Source: Flavobacterium marginilacus (lineage in GTDB: Bacteria; Bacteroidota; Bacteroidia; Flavobacteriales; Flavobacteriaceae). From it: 64,000 nt of DNA. Under the pieces are notes generated by a model. The model was given only the letters and a program-made list of their open reading frames with translations, did no database searches and was not told where the DNA came from. Both the position numbers and the translations under genes were made by a program. Below are positions 26,174 through 34,879 of the stretch, in pieces. The number at the start of each line of letters is the position of its first letter. The stretch's first letter is position 1. The stretch lies in the NCBI RefSeq assembly GCF_026870155.1, contig NZ_CP113975.1, positions 310,001-374,000 on the forward strand, read 5' to 3'.

Positions 26174-26834
26174 TTATAAGTAGTGAGCTTTTCAGGTATC
26201 ATAAGAAACGCTCTGGTCATTTTATCGGAATTATGACCGTAATGTTTTCTAAGCACGCCCAGAGCTGCATTTTGATAATGCCATTTATCCCAAACACTCA
26301 ACCCGAAGACCCGCCTCATAGTATCTGTTTCTAATGGGTAAGGCATTCCAACAATAGAGACATATTTCTTTTGTATTCTCCTGAGTTCTCGGTTGAGGTT
26401 TCTGGTATTGAATGGTTCTTTTGTCACATGATTAACAAAAGGGCTTGAATCTAATAGTGGATTATCAGTCTTTTGATATATATATTCAATAAAGCCTTTC
26501 AGAAAAAGTGTAACTGGCCTAGGTTCACTAATTCCAGTTCTGATTTCGCTCAGGCATTTTCCATTCTCATCGACAAAGTTTTCCCATTTCATGTCTAATA
26601 GCATTCCGATTTTGTATCCTAATGTACTCCCAATCATTAGCATAAAACCATATCCATACTGTTCATCTTTAACAAGATGTTGCACCAGCCTAACGATGTC
26701 ATGGATATTGAAATGTTTCTTGTAATCTTTTTTCATTTTGTATTTATTTTCTTTTACAAATGTACTACGAATCAAGGAGTTTCACAAGTTTTACAGACGC
26801 CTTAGGTGTGCGGTAAATGAGTAAAAAACTCATT

Positions 26835-27788
26835 TTACACGTTATTATTAGGTAAAAAAGTATAAATATTTTCTATAATTTTTATCCTTTTTAAGATTTT
26901 GAAGTTTCCAAAGACCAATTCCTGACGAATTTGAAGCGGGTTTTCCGCATAGAACCACACATATCCTGTGTCATTTTTCCTGTCAATACGATTAAGACCT
27001 TCCAATTCCAGAACATTATTATAGGTATCATTAAAGGAATGAAAATCGTTTACATCTTTAAAGGTACCGTACCAGCGCATGCGTAAATCATACCTTATTA
27101 GTGGCTTACCTTCATTAAGAGCCTCGGCAAATTCATATAGGTTTATGTTTTTCAAAATAGTTGACAGCGGATAATCATCTGGGACTTCGTAGATTTCATT
27201 CTCGAATAACTTTTCCATTTTTATCTTCTTGAAGTCTCCATTTTCCAAGAGCTTACAGAATAAAACGTGGTCTTCTATTTCGAAAACTTCAAATTGAGTA
27301 GTATCCTTTTTAATAATTTCAAGTACATTTTTATAACTAATTGATAATGTGCTTAAAGTTGCACCGCCTGTGACCGCACCAGTCTGTTTGTGAACCACTA
27401 TAAAAGTGTGCCTATTCTCTAAATGATAGTAAAATTTCTCAATATCAATGTACCTGCTAATTTGAAACAGTGCTGAACTGCTGGGTAGCTGTAATTTGGC
27501 AGGATTCTCATCTGAACCTAAAATGTGCTTCATCGCCTCAGAACCTAGCTTTTTTTCAAGGAAAGCAGAGCTTTCCTTTAATTCTATAGCAAGCTCCTCA
27601 GAACCAAAATGCTCGATATTGAACCATCTGTCTTTGAAATACGCCAAAAACTCCTCTCTGTTTTTCTTCGATAAGTCAAGTTTTTGAAATTCCTCCTCGT
27701 TGGGAGCAGTAAATCCATTGCTGATAAAAATTGCTCTTAGTTTTGGCTCTACCAGTTTGTAGTATTCCAGTCGTTCCTTTTTATTCAT
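26835..27788 (-). CDS. Hypothetical island protein (317 aa)
   Basis: This is a soluble alpha/beta protein with an acidic helical N terminus (MNKKERLEYYKLVEPKLRAIF). The centre includes 'HTFIVVHKQTGAVTGGATLS' and the C terminus is beta-rich ('RWYGTFKDVNDFHSFNDTYNN', 'TGYVWFYAEN'). No signal peptide or membrane span. I do not recognise a family. It lies 59 bp upstream of the split recombinase-like gene on the same strand, so the two may have formed one unit. Confidence 0.6.
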   Translation of the reverse strand: MNKKERLEYYKLVEPKLRAIFISNGFTAPNEEEFQKLDLSKKNREEFLAYFKDRWFNIEHFGSEELAIELKESSAFLEKKLGSEAMKHILGSDENPAKLQLPSSSALFQISRYIDIEKFYYHLENRHTFIVVHKQTGAVTGGATLSTLSISYKNVLEIIKKDTTQFEVFEIEDHVLFCKLLENGDFKKIKMEKLFENEIYEVPDDYPLSTILKNINLYEFAEALNEGKPLIRYDLRMRWYGTFKDVNDFHSFNDTYNNVLELEGLNRIDRKNDTGYVWFYAENPLQIRQELVFGNFKILKRIKIIENIYTFLPNNNV

Positions 27789-27948
27789 CTTTTTAAATTA
27801 AGATTGAATGTAAAAATATAGTATTTGGAAAAAGCGAATAGAAATTATTTGTTTAATTGTAGTTAGTGTAAATAATATATTAGAGGATTGATTTATTTAA
27901 AAGTTCTATATACTTCTTTTAAATCTATACTATAAGGAATTGTAAGTA

Positions 27949-28176
27949 TTAGTTAAAATCAAGCAATTCACTCATGGTTACTTCGAGTCCTTTACATATT
28001 TCGAGAAGATAGAGATATGTAGGATTAAATTCTCCAGCTTCGACTTTGTGGATGGATTGCTGGTCTTTAAATATAAGTGCACCAAGTTTAGCTTGTGATA
28101 AACCACGAGCCGTTCTTAATTGCTTAATCCGCAATCCCAAACGCTTCAATTCACTTGTGTTATCCATAGCTTCCAT
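27949..28176 (-). CDS. XRE-family HTH regulator (75 aa)
   Basis: This is a single Cro/C1-type HTH domain: 'LRIKQLRTARGLSQAKLGALIFKDQQSIHKVEAGEFNPTYLYLLEICKGLEVTMSELLDF'. It is divergent from the membrane-protein operon at 28290. A 24 bp perfect palindrome lies between them and is the likely operator for both directions. The likely role is an immunity-type or copy-control repressor of the neighbouring genes. Confidence 0.85.
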   Translation of the reverse strand: MEAMDNTSELKRLGLRIKQLRTARGLSQAKLGALIFKDQQSIHKVEAGEFNPTYLYLLEICKGLEVTMSELLDFN

Positions 28177-28208
28177 ATGAAGCCAATTTGAGAATAATGC
28201 TTAATTTT

Positions 28209-28232
28209 ATTAACATACTATAGTATGTTAAT
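28209..28232. promoter_or_regulatory. 24 bp palindromic operator for the XRE regulator
   Basis: ATTAACATACTA is followed directly by its reverse complement. It lies between the XRE gene and the divergent operon, overlapping the region where the plus-strand -33 element should be. Confidence 0.75.
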
Positions 28233-28243
28233 TGAAATATAAT

Positions 28244-28251
28244 TATGTTTG
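28244..28251 (+). promoter_or_regulatory. -7 box of the SHOCT/VanZ operon
   Basis: TATGTTTG fits TAnnTTTG, 39 bp before the ATG at 28290 and directly downstream of the operator. It would give a short leader and supports the 28290 start over 28245. Confidence 0.55.
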
Positions 28252-28289
28252 TTGAAATTTTAAATCTAACAAGGAAAGACTTAATAAAT

Positions 28290-28946
28290 ATGAACAGTAC
28301 AGATAATAAATTTAGTTTTAGCACAGGAGTTAATATAACATTTCTCAATGATTCATTGAATGTAAATAGTACCAATTATAATAGTAGTATAAGCTATGAT
28401 AATTTAGACAATTATACTTATGAAAATGTTACTAAGCCTAGAGTTACTCCTTTTGCTTTAGCTGTTAGGACTCTTGTTTTGGGATGGGCTATTGCTTTTA
28501 CAATCACAATACCAATAAAAGACGAATGGGGTGGCATATTTTTTACAGCAAGTTCATCAGACATTTTCTTAGCATGGTCGTCAATAATAATATTTGTTTG
28601 TTCTTTTTTGATTTCAGGTTTAATATTTTGGGGATATGTATTTTCTGCGGCTATTCAGACAACTTTTTTAAGTAGATTAATCAATAATCATTTTTCAGAC
28701 CATGGAATATTGGTAACAATAGGAAATAAAAGTGGAAATAATATTGAGTTTTATGCACTTGATAACGAAGTTTCAAAAATTACCGAAGTTGAAAAGGAAA
28801 TTTTAAATAGAAGAAAATCAATTACAGATGGCGCATCCCAAAATACATCATATTCTGATTTAAAAAAATTGAAGCAATTGCATGAAGAAGGTATCATTAC
28901 TGAGCAGGAATTTGATTTGAAGAAAAAACAAATTTTAGGATTGTAA
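28290..28946 (+). CDS. SHOCT-domain membrane protein
   Basis: This is 218 residues from the ATG at 28290. The Asn/Ser/Thr-rich N terminus ('NSTDNKFSFSTGVNITFLND') is followed by two hydrophobic segments ('LAVRTLVLGWAIAFTITIPI' and 'SIIIFVCSFLISGLIFWGYVF'). The C-terminal SHOCT motif reads 'DLKKLKQLHEEGIITEQEFDLKKKQIL'. SHOCT domains are thought to mediate oligomerisation or nucleic-acid/protein contacts. It is the first gene of a three-gene operon controlled by the divergent XRE protein. Confidence 0.8.
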   Translation: MNSTDNKFSFSTGVNITFLNDSLNVNSTNYNSSISYDNLDNYTYENVTKPRVTPFALAVRTLVLGWAIAFTITIPIKDEWGGIFFTASSSDIFLAWSSIIIFVCSFLISGLIFWGYVFSAAIQTTFLSRLINNHFSDHGILVTIGNKSGNNIEFYALDNEVSKITEVEKEILNRRKSITDGASQNTSYSDLKKLKQLHEEGIITEQEFDLKKKQILGL

Positions 28947-28949
28947 ATA

Positions 28950-29399
28950 ATGAAAAAACTAATTTTCATTCATGTTGCAGTTCCATTAATATTAGGAGGG
29001 CTAATTTATATTTCTTTTCGCAGTCTATCTTTAAGAATGTTTAATTGGTTTGAATGGAGTAAAATAGATTTCTTAACAACATTAATCCGTACCACAATAC
29101 ACCCATCAAAAAGCCATTTTCCTTCTTGGTTCTACTTTTCTTTACCTGATGCACTTTGGGTTTATTCATTTTCATCAGCATTATTAATTTTATGGAAAGA
29201 CCAATTTAAAAAAGGAAAATATTGGTTATTTATCCCTCTAATTTTAGGGTCAATTGTTGAAGTTGCACAAGGGTTAAAATTATTCCCTGGCACATTTGAC
29301 ATATTAGACTTAATTTTTACAATCCTTGCTTTATGTTTAAGTGTAATAATAATTAACTATAAATTCAATCAAAATGAGAAACAAGAATTTTCACTTTAA
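28950..29399 (+). CDS. VanZ-like membrane protein
   Basis: This 149-residue protein has four hydrophobic segments. It also carries VanZ-family signposts ('FSLPDALWVYSFSSALLILW' and 'GSIVEVAQGLKLFPGTFDILDLIFTILAL', with the conserved Glu, Gln and Asp). VanZ-like proteins can lower glycopeptide binding, but most members are uncharacterised. The gene starts 3 bp after the SHOCT gene and overlaps the next gene by 26 bp, so all three are co-translated. Confidence 0.75.
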   Translation: MKKLIFIHVAVPLILGGLIYISFRSLSLRMFNWFEWSKIDFLTTLIRTTIHPSKSHFPSWFYFSLPDALWVYSFSSALLILWKDQFKKGKYWLFIPLILGSIVEVAQGLKLFPGTFDILDLIFTILALCLSVIIINYKFNQNEKQEFSL

Positions 29400-29727
29400 A
29401 ACAATTACTTCAGTTTTACTAACAGGTTTTTTTGTGTTTTTAGCTTTTGCCAGCGGTGAAGATAAAAATGAGAAAACAGAAGCAAAAACCAATTTTTCTG
29501 ATTGTTCAGAGGTTATTTCATATGTAAAATATAGAGGTTATCAATCTTTAGTAGAAGAATGGGGAGAAGGTCAAGTTGGGCGCAGTAGTCTTGACAATGA
29601 TGGAAATTTTGAAATTGATGTAAAATGGGATAAAGTTAAAGTAAATGGAAGAACAGTGGAATTTACTTTTACCCGAGGTGAATATAATAGTCCATCGACT
29701 TTTGTATCTGCATACTGTGGAAATTAA
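29374..29727 (+). CDS. Small secreted protein of unknown function
   Basis: This 117-residue protein has an N-terminal hydrophobic export signal ('FKTITSVLLTGFFVFLAFASG'). An acidic linker and a small beta-rich domain follow ('NFEIDVKWDKVKVNGRTVEFTFTRGEY'), with two Cys residues that could form a disulphide. It overlaps the VanZ-like gene by 26 bp and ends the operon before a strong terminator. No family recognised. Confidence 0.65.
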   Translation: MRNKNFHFKTITSVLLTGFFVFLAFASGEDKNEKTEAKTNFSDCSEVISYVKYRGYQSLVEEWGEGQVGRSSLDNDGNFEIDVKWDKVKVNGRTVEFTFTRGEYNSPSTFVSAYCGN

Positions 29728-29745
29728 CAATCATTATTAAAAGTT

Positions 29746-29778
29746 AAGGCTTCGATTATGTAATCGAAGCCTTTTTAA
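29746..29778. terminator. Terminator between the SHOCT operon and the resolvase
   Basis: AAGGCTTCGATTA (29746-29758), TG, TAATCGAAGCCTT (29761-29773) then TTTT. Strong stem between convergent genes. Confidence 0.9.
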
Positions 29779-29795
29779 ATCTAATAGAAATCGAT

Positions 29796-30425
29796 TCAAA
29801 TCATATTCCTGTTTCTCATAACTTTTTTAACTTTTATTATTGTAGTACTTGATGCCCCTGTAATTTCTGTAATCTCTCTTACAGTTAATCCTTTCTGTAA
29901 TTTCTTTTGTACGGTCTGGTGTCGTTCCAATAGTTTTTCATCACTTTGTACAGCCCCAATTTTTCTACCAGCGAATTTTCCAAGAGCCTGAGCAATTTTT
30001 ATACCTTCCATAGAACGGGTTTTTATCTGATTTCTAGACATCTCTCCAATACTACCCATTACGGAAATCACAAGATTAGCCATTGGGTTTTCTTCACCAT
30101 TATCCAAGAATGTTGAAAATCCTTCTTTAAGTGATTTCAAATTGATGTGGTTTTTTTTAAAGACAGATATTGTATTTAAAATATCCAATAAATTTCTGCC
30201 CAAGCGGTCCGTTGAATCGACTACTACAGTACATCTTTCAGATTGATTTGTGATTTCATCAAACATTTTAACTGCTTCAGGTCTTTCCATAAACGGAACA
30301 TTTCCTTGAATCCTTTCGACAAACAATCTGGAGGGGTCAAATCCTTCATGCGATTTAAACGATTCAATTTGTCTAGCAGAATTTTGAAGGACAGTTGAGG
30401 TACGAGAATAAAAGTAGTATTTCAT
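29796..30425 (-). CDS. Serine recombinase (resolvase/invertase family)
   Basis: This 209-residue protein starts 'MKYYFYSRTSTVLQNSARQ', with the nucleophile Ser8 and the neighbouring Arg. 'CTVVVDSTDRLGRNLLDIL' carries the second Arg cluster, followed by 'GSIGEMSRNQIKTRSMEGIKIAQALGKFAGRKIG'. It ends with an HTH ('KGLTVREITEITGASSTTIIKVKK'). It would resolve or invert DNA at short sites. Such enzymes on islands serve dimer resolution or phase switching. No inverted segment was evident next to it. Confidence 0.9.
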   Translation of the reverse strand: MKYYFYSRTSTVLQNSARQIESFKSHEGFDPSRLFVERIQGNVPFMERPEAVKMFDEITNQSERCTVVVDSTDRLGRNLLDILNTISVFKKNHINLKSLKEGFSTFLDNGEENPMANLVISVMGSIGEMSRNQIKTRSMEGIKIAQALGKFAGRKIGAVQSDEKLLERHQTVQKKLQKGLTVREITEITGASSTTIIKVKKVMRNRNMI

Positions 30426-30963
30426 AATATTAAGGTATTTAGGTTGAATTTTGTTTTAGTTTTAGAGTCCAAATTATTTTAAAACATTCTAATCGGTTTT
30501 GTTGGGTTTCAGCTTTCAACTTCCGCTTTAGAAAAGAACCATAGTGTAAATCTAAAATTGACAGTCCAAAAAAATAGTTTGTCTTTATAATCTGACTTTT
30601 TTTTAGTTTTATAGCAAAACTTTAAACGGATGTTTGGAATCCGCTGTACTCCACGAGTGTAAGAGGAATTTTCTTCCTGCGCCAGCTTTTTATGTTTTAT
30701 TTTTGACAATAAAGAAAATTCAAATTTCTAGGGTGAATTATTTAAAATAATTAATTCTCTTTACATCTAGGATATAGCTAAAATAAGTACATAGCTATAT
30801 ATCAACTTAAAAGATTCATCGATTTTCAAGTATCTTTGAGATGAATAAAGTTTTATAAAATCCTACACTTATAAATTGGTTCTAAATGAAAAGGTTTAGA
30901 TTATATCAATTTTAACTATATTCACTTAATTATAAATATTTAAAGCCTGACAGTACTACCAAT
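30426..30963. other. Gene-poor interval upstream of resolvase and CHAT genes
   Basis: This is a divergent intergenic region. It contains one copy of the island leader motif (30643-30685), oriented towards the resolvase, and AT-rich sequence before the CHAT gene. A 66-codon minus-strand frame across the motif has no coding character and is rejected. Confidence 0.5.
30643..30685 (-). promoter_or_regulatory. Island leader motif, copy C
   Basis: It shares about 80 percent of positions by eye with 33614-33656 (common elements CGAGTGTA, AGGAATTT, CTTSCTGCGCCAG). It also resembles the GAGTTATGGCAG..CTTGCTGTCCA block of the duplicated leaders at 24.3 and 24.8 kb. It stands on the resolvase side. Confidence 0.5.
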
Positions 30964-33126
30964 ATGACAGTTAAAGAAATTTTTAAAGAGTTATTTGTTT
31001 ATTCTGTTACAAAAAACAATCCTGTATGGGAATTAAATTGTGATTGGAATGAAGATAGTTTATTAGCAGAAATTGAGCACTTAATGCAAATTGAGTTTAT
31101 TGGAATTGTTGAGCATTATAAGCTATCAGAAAAAATCAATGCAATAACACATGCTGTTTTTGATGAAATAATAGATTTGAGGAGAAGATGTGATATACCC
31201 GAATACGAGGAGAAATTAGCCTATTTACAATTAAATTGGGGAGTTTGTGCATCTACTAGATTTAATTGTCAAGGTGAATTTTTATATTGCTATGGGATTT
31301 TTAATAAATCTCTTTTCGAAACAGTACCAGAAAATGGAGAGCAGCAATATTTTGATACTCTTTTTTTGTATAGGTACATGTTTTCACAAAGTGAGTACTT
31401 ACGAAATAGTATTGATTTAATTGACGAATGGTTGCATCAACTTTTTTATTATTCAAAGTCTTTTTCTGGCTTATCGGAATGGTGTAATCTTTTTTATGAT
31501 GCATTGGTAAACAGACTAATTGTTAACCCTTTTATTCCTAAATATTATACTGGTTTTTTATCAACCCTTTTATCTTGGGGAGAGCTTTATGAAAAACATG
31601 ATTCCGTTAAAAAGATTAAAGAATTTATTCAATTAACCTACGATGGAAATAATTGGACTTCTGATGTAGAAAAAAACAAAGTTAAAGCAGAATTTGGATT
31701 ATCTCTATTAATGTTCAAAAATTATCATACCATTGAGCAAAAAGAATTAATCTATTCAGACTTGAAAAATTCTGGTTTATTACATAGTCTAAATATGATG
31801 CAAGCAGCAATAGCTATTTCTTGTGATATTTTAATTTTGGATAAAAATTCACAAGAATTAATCGATGCCATTTCTGCATATAATAATGATGTGTCTCTTC
31901 ATAATGTAAAAGAAATTGAATTGACATATAATAGAGCTAGAATTTTTAAAAATTTATTAAACACTCCAATACAAATAGCAGTTACAAATGGGCGAAGTGA
32001 TTATATCGAAAATATTTTAACTAACTATTATAATATAATTCTTCCAAGTAGTTCCAATGAAATCATATTTATATCACCAAATCAACCTGAAGGAGTAACA
32101 TATTGTTTTAACAATACAACATCAATTGTGCCAAATGATATTAAAACCTTATTAGTCGAACTTGTAGATTTAGAGAATGAAATATTTAATACAGTTAGAT
32201 TATTAAAAGGTAAAACTAATCAAAAGTTAGTAGTACCTAATAAAACAATAGGCCAGCCAACAAAACTAAAAGCTAAAATCTTTAAAAGTAAACTTCTTAA
32301 TTATTATCGATTTGACTTAATTAATTTTAAAGAACTTACTTCTAAATATTCCATATGTCAATTTGACTTAAATTCATTTCCAATTCAACCTTTAATGCTT
32401 GAACAAACAGGTTTAACCTTTCCATTAAACTTGAGTTTAACAGAAAAATATTCTTTCTCAAAAGTTGAAAGAGTGCTTTATTGGCAAGGAAATAGTATGA
32501 CTTCTGAAATTGAAACTAATGCTATTAAAGAAGTTTTCAGCTACTCTAACATTGAACTTATCATTCTTAATTCAAACGATTATACTAAGGAAGAATTACT
32601 AATAAAATGTAATAGTGAAATTTTTGATGTAATTTGGATATCATCTCATGGACATCACGAGCACTATGAAACAAATAAATCTCACATAGTATTATCTGAC
32701 ACTGAAAGCATAAATATAAGAGAATTCAATTCATTAAGAAATAGAAACGAAAATAGAAGACTTATATTTTTAAATATTTGTGAAGGTGGAGTTCATTCTC
32801 AAAATGGAGAATTCAAAAACATAGGTTTTCCAAATTTACTAGTTGACTATAATCAAGATGTATTATCTCATCTTTGGATGGTAGATTGGAGAATTTCATC
32901 CGTTTACGGTACATTGATAGGAATTGGATTAGCAAAGTATTCATATAATTTCTTTGAATCTTACCAATTTTCATTAAACCTTTTATTAGAAGGTAAAGAT
33001 TCAGTATTAAAAGAATTAAAAGCTCATGAATATAATCTTGAGGAATTAATTTCCAGGATTGAAAATGATGAAAGTACAGATTGGTATAATTTAGTCAATA
33101 ATTACAGCCCTGTCTATCACATTTAA
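30964..33126 (+). CDS. Stand-alone CHAT-domain caspase-like protease
   Basis: This 720-residue protein has ~500 N-terminal residues that are helical and repeat-like. They probably form a sensing or scaffold region with no family I can name. The C-terminal CHAT domain has the catalytic His in 'FDVIWISSHGHHEHY' (H562) and the Cys in 'LIFLNICEGGVHS' (C606), in the spacing and context of CHAT peptidases. CHAT proteases cleave partner proteins on activation in several bacterial immune systems. No obvious substrate or sensor gene is adjacent. It sits alone on the plus strand between mobile-element genes, so it could be a one-gene defence factor. Confidence 0.8.
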   Translation: MTVKEIFKELFVYSVTKNNPVWELNCDWNEDSLLAEIEHLMQIEFIGIVEHYKLSEKINAITHAVFDEIIDLRRRCDIPEYEEKLAYLQLNWGVCASTRFNCQGEFLYCYGIFNKSLFETVPENGEQQYFDTLFLYRYMFSQSEYLRNSIDLIDEWLHQLFYYSKSFSGLSEWCNLFYDALVNRLIVNPFIPKYYTGFLSTLLSWGELYEKHDSVKKIKEFIQLTYDGNNWTSDVEKNKVKAEFGLSLLMFKNYHTIEQKELIYSDLKNSGLLHSLNMMQAAIAISCDILILDKNSQELIDAISAYNNDVSLHNVKEIELTYNRARIFKNLLNTPIQIAVTNGRSDYIENILTNYYNIILPSSSNEIIFISPNQPEGVTYCFNNTTSIVPNDIKTLLVELVDLENEIFNTVRLLKGKTNQKLVVPNKTIGQPTKLKAKIFKSKLLNYYRFDLINFKELTSKYSICQFDLNSFPIQPLMLEQTGLTFPLNLSLTEKYSFSKVERVLYWQGNSMTSEIETNAIKEVFSYSNIELIILNSNDYTKEELLIKCNSEIFDVIWISSHGHHEHYETNKSHIVLSDTESINIREFNSLRNRNENRRLIFLNICEGGVHSQNGEFKNIGFPNLLVDYNQDVLSHLWMVDWRISSVYGTLIGIGLAKYSYNFFESYQFSLNLLLEGKDSVLKELKAHEYNLEELISRIENDESTDWYNLVNNYSPVYHI

Positions 33127-33289
33127 ATATTTAATTAAAAAAACATTAATTGAATATTAAAAAAAAGAACCATAATTAGAGGAATTACCTTAAAAATAGA
33201 TAACCAATTTTCAACTTATATCGTGACAAATATCGGCACACCGAAGACTCTGTTCCAAAAAAATGATACTTTTTATTAGTAAGTAAAAT

Positions 33290-33601
33290 TTATTTTCCTT
33301 CAATCCAATCTATAACTGGAACCAACATGTCGCAATAAGCTCCTTCGAACGTTTTTACAATTTTACGTTTTTTATTTACGAACGTAATTGTATAATCATC
33401 AACCCATCTAAGCTGAACCTTAACCCAACCTTTATGGGTTAGTCCGTTTACCTGAAATTCCAATCCACCTTGAAATTCTTTAGTTTCTGAGATAGCTGCG
33501 AAATTGGTTGCTCCCCAAGCCCATAATGCAGAACGGTCCCCGCATTTGATTTGTTCCAAAATTGTTCTAGCGATTTCCATTGTATTTGTTGAGGTTTCCA
33601 T
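33290..33601 (-). CDS. Hypothetical phage/island protein (103 aa)
   Basis: The start was placed at the ATG at 33601 (METSTNTMEIARTILEQI). An upstream GTG frame runs into the leader motif. The pattern 'ALWAWGATNFAAISE...GGLEFQVNGLTHKGWVKVQLRWVDDYTITFVN' recurs, as I recall, in Bacteroidota phages and islands, but no function is known. It is expressed from leader motif copy D. Confidence 0.6.
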   Translation of the reverse strand: METSTNTMEIARTILEQIKCGDRSALWAWGATNFAAISETKEFQGGLEFQVNGLTHKGWVKVQLRWVDDYTITFVNKKRKIVKTFEGAYCDMLVPVIDWIEGK

Positions 33602-33613
33602 ATCTATTGTTTT

Positions 33614-33656
33614 GTTGTACACTGCGAGTGTACAAGGAATTTACTTGCTGCGCCAG
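33614..33656 (-). promoter_or_regulatory. Island leader motif, copy D
   Basis: It contains TTGTACACTGCGAGTGTACAA, an imperfect dyad, followed by AGGAATTTACTTGCTGCGCC. It matches copy C and lies 13 bp upstream of the 103-residue gene's start. Confidence 0.55.
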
Positions 33657-33796
33657 GGATAATTAAAATATTTTATTTTTTTTTAACGTGTTAGCCCTCG
33701 TGAATAAAGAGATTTTTAAAATAGTTAAAGATTAAACCTCTTTTTTTTAGTCTTTTTTGACATGGGGAAATATTTATCTAAAAAGAGATAAATATT

Positions 33797-34795
33797 ATGA
33801 ATCAAACCCAAATCAACCAAGACGGAATAAATGTCTTATCATTATTCGATGGCATCTCATGTGCCAAATTAGCTTTAGAGAAAGCTGGAATCAAAATCAA
33901 TAAATATTACAGTAGCGAAATATGTCCTCATGCTCTTGCGATTCAGGACCATCATTATTCTGGTGACACCAATTTTATCCAATTGGGTGATGTTTGCAAG
34001 ATTGAAGGAATAGACTTAGCAAGTGAAATAGACCTAGTAGTTTTTGGAAGTCCATGTACGAATCTATCTAGCATTAATCCAGTTGATAGAAGAGGGCTTG
34101 AAGGAACTGAATCTAAATTGTTTTATGAAGCAAAAAGAATCATTCGTGACATCTATTTATTTGCACCAACTAAAAAGAAAGTATATTTCCTCATGGAGAA
34201 TGTTGCAAGTATGACTGCAAAGGACCGAGACATAATTACTAATGAACTTTCAGAAATATTCTATGATGTGAAATTAGTGAAGATAAATTCAGCAGATATT
34301 GCACCAGCCAATAGAAGAAGACTTTACTGGACCAACATTCCTAATGTAGGAGTTCCTGAACCAAAACTAATAAAGTACCAAGACATTGTAGTCAATGGAT
34401 ATGTTGACAAAGAAAAGGCTAACGTATTATTAGGCAGCAATTGCACCCTAACCAACGGAATTTTTAGATACTATAAAATGAATATTGGAAACCTTATATA
34501 TAAGGACAGAAAATTTGCAGACCAACCAACTGAACAAAAATTACTTGAATATCCATTTATACTTCACAAATCAGGATACATAGGAAAATCTCGTTCAGGC
34601 TTTGATGAATATGATTTCCCAAACGGATGCTATCGTTTACCTAGTGTATTAGAATCCGAAAGGCTTATGACCATTCCTGATGGATATGTTTCAGATGTAC
34701 TAAGAGTATCCAAGACCAACAAGCTAAAGGCAATTGGATTGGCAATGACTGTTGATGTTATTGCTCATTTGGTTTCACCATTAAAGAAAATTTAA
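33797..34795 (+). CDS. Orphan C5-cytosine DNA methyltransferase
   Basis: This 332-residue enzyme transfers methyl from SAM to cytosine. Motif I is 'VLSLFDGISCAKLALEKAGI'. Motif IV is 'VVFGSPCTNLS' with the catalytic Cys (PCT instead of the usual PCQ). Motif VI is 'MENVASM', motif VIII 'PANRRRLYWTNI', motif X 'KAIGLAMTVDVIAHL'. The target-recognition region is short. The motif style is that of phage/DNMT3-like enzymes. No restriction gene is adjacent, so it probably protects the element or regulates it. It lies upstream of the polymerase-like gene. Confidence 0.9.
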   Translation: MNQTQINQDGINVLSLFDGISCAKLALEKAGIKINKYYSSEICPHALAIQDHHYSGDTNFIQLGDVCKIEGIDLASEIDLVVFGSPCTNLSSINPVDRRGLEGTESKLFYEAKRIIRDIYLFAPTKKKVYFLMENVASMTAKDRDIITNELSEIFYDVKLVKINSADIAPANRRRLYWTNIPNVGVPEPKLIKYQDIVVNGYVDKEKANVLLGSNCTLTNGIFRYYKMNIGNLIYKDRKFADQPTEQKLLEYPFILHKSGYIGKSRSGFDEYDFPNGCYRLPSVLESERLMTIPDGYVSDVLRVSKTNKLKAIGLAMTVDVIAHLVSPLKKI

Positions 34796-34879
34796 AAAAA
34801 CATTGTTTTTAGATGATTTCCCTATTGACTATTCCAATAGAAAGAAGTATCGTTGATAATATTGCTTTAACAGGCAATT

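Larger units (their letters stand above)
25096..26775 (-). pseudogene. Degenerate tyrosine-recombinase-like gene split by an IS982-family element
   Basis: The 5' part (26775 down to the IS) encodes ~200 residues with a recombinase-like layout ('GYGFMLMIGSTLGYKIGMLLDMKWENF', 'TDTMRRVFGLSVWDKWH', 'LGVLRKHYGHNSDKMTRAFL'). Several catalytic positions are altered: Lys for the first Arg, and no obvious nucleophilic Tyr. The IS enters after 'LTTYK' and adds PELD-stop from its terminal repeat. Beyond the IS and its 5 bp duplication the frame resumes exactly as VNEIYDCYDPKWTYETIAL and stops at 25096. The intact protein would have been about 220 residues. It was probably a non-catalytic DNA-binding relative of integrases. 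Confidence 0.8.

Noticed and set aside
20662..26775. Second active tyrosine integrase at 26.2 kb
   Set aside because: The gene lacks key catalytic residues and is split by an IS, so it cannot be the integrating enzyme.
30509..30709. 66-codon minus-strand frame
   Set aside because: It overlaps leader motif copy C and is Lys/Phe-rich in the way of non-coding AT-rich DNA.
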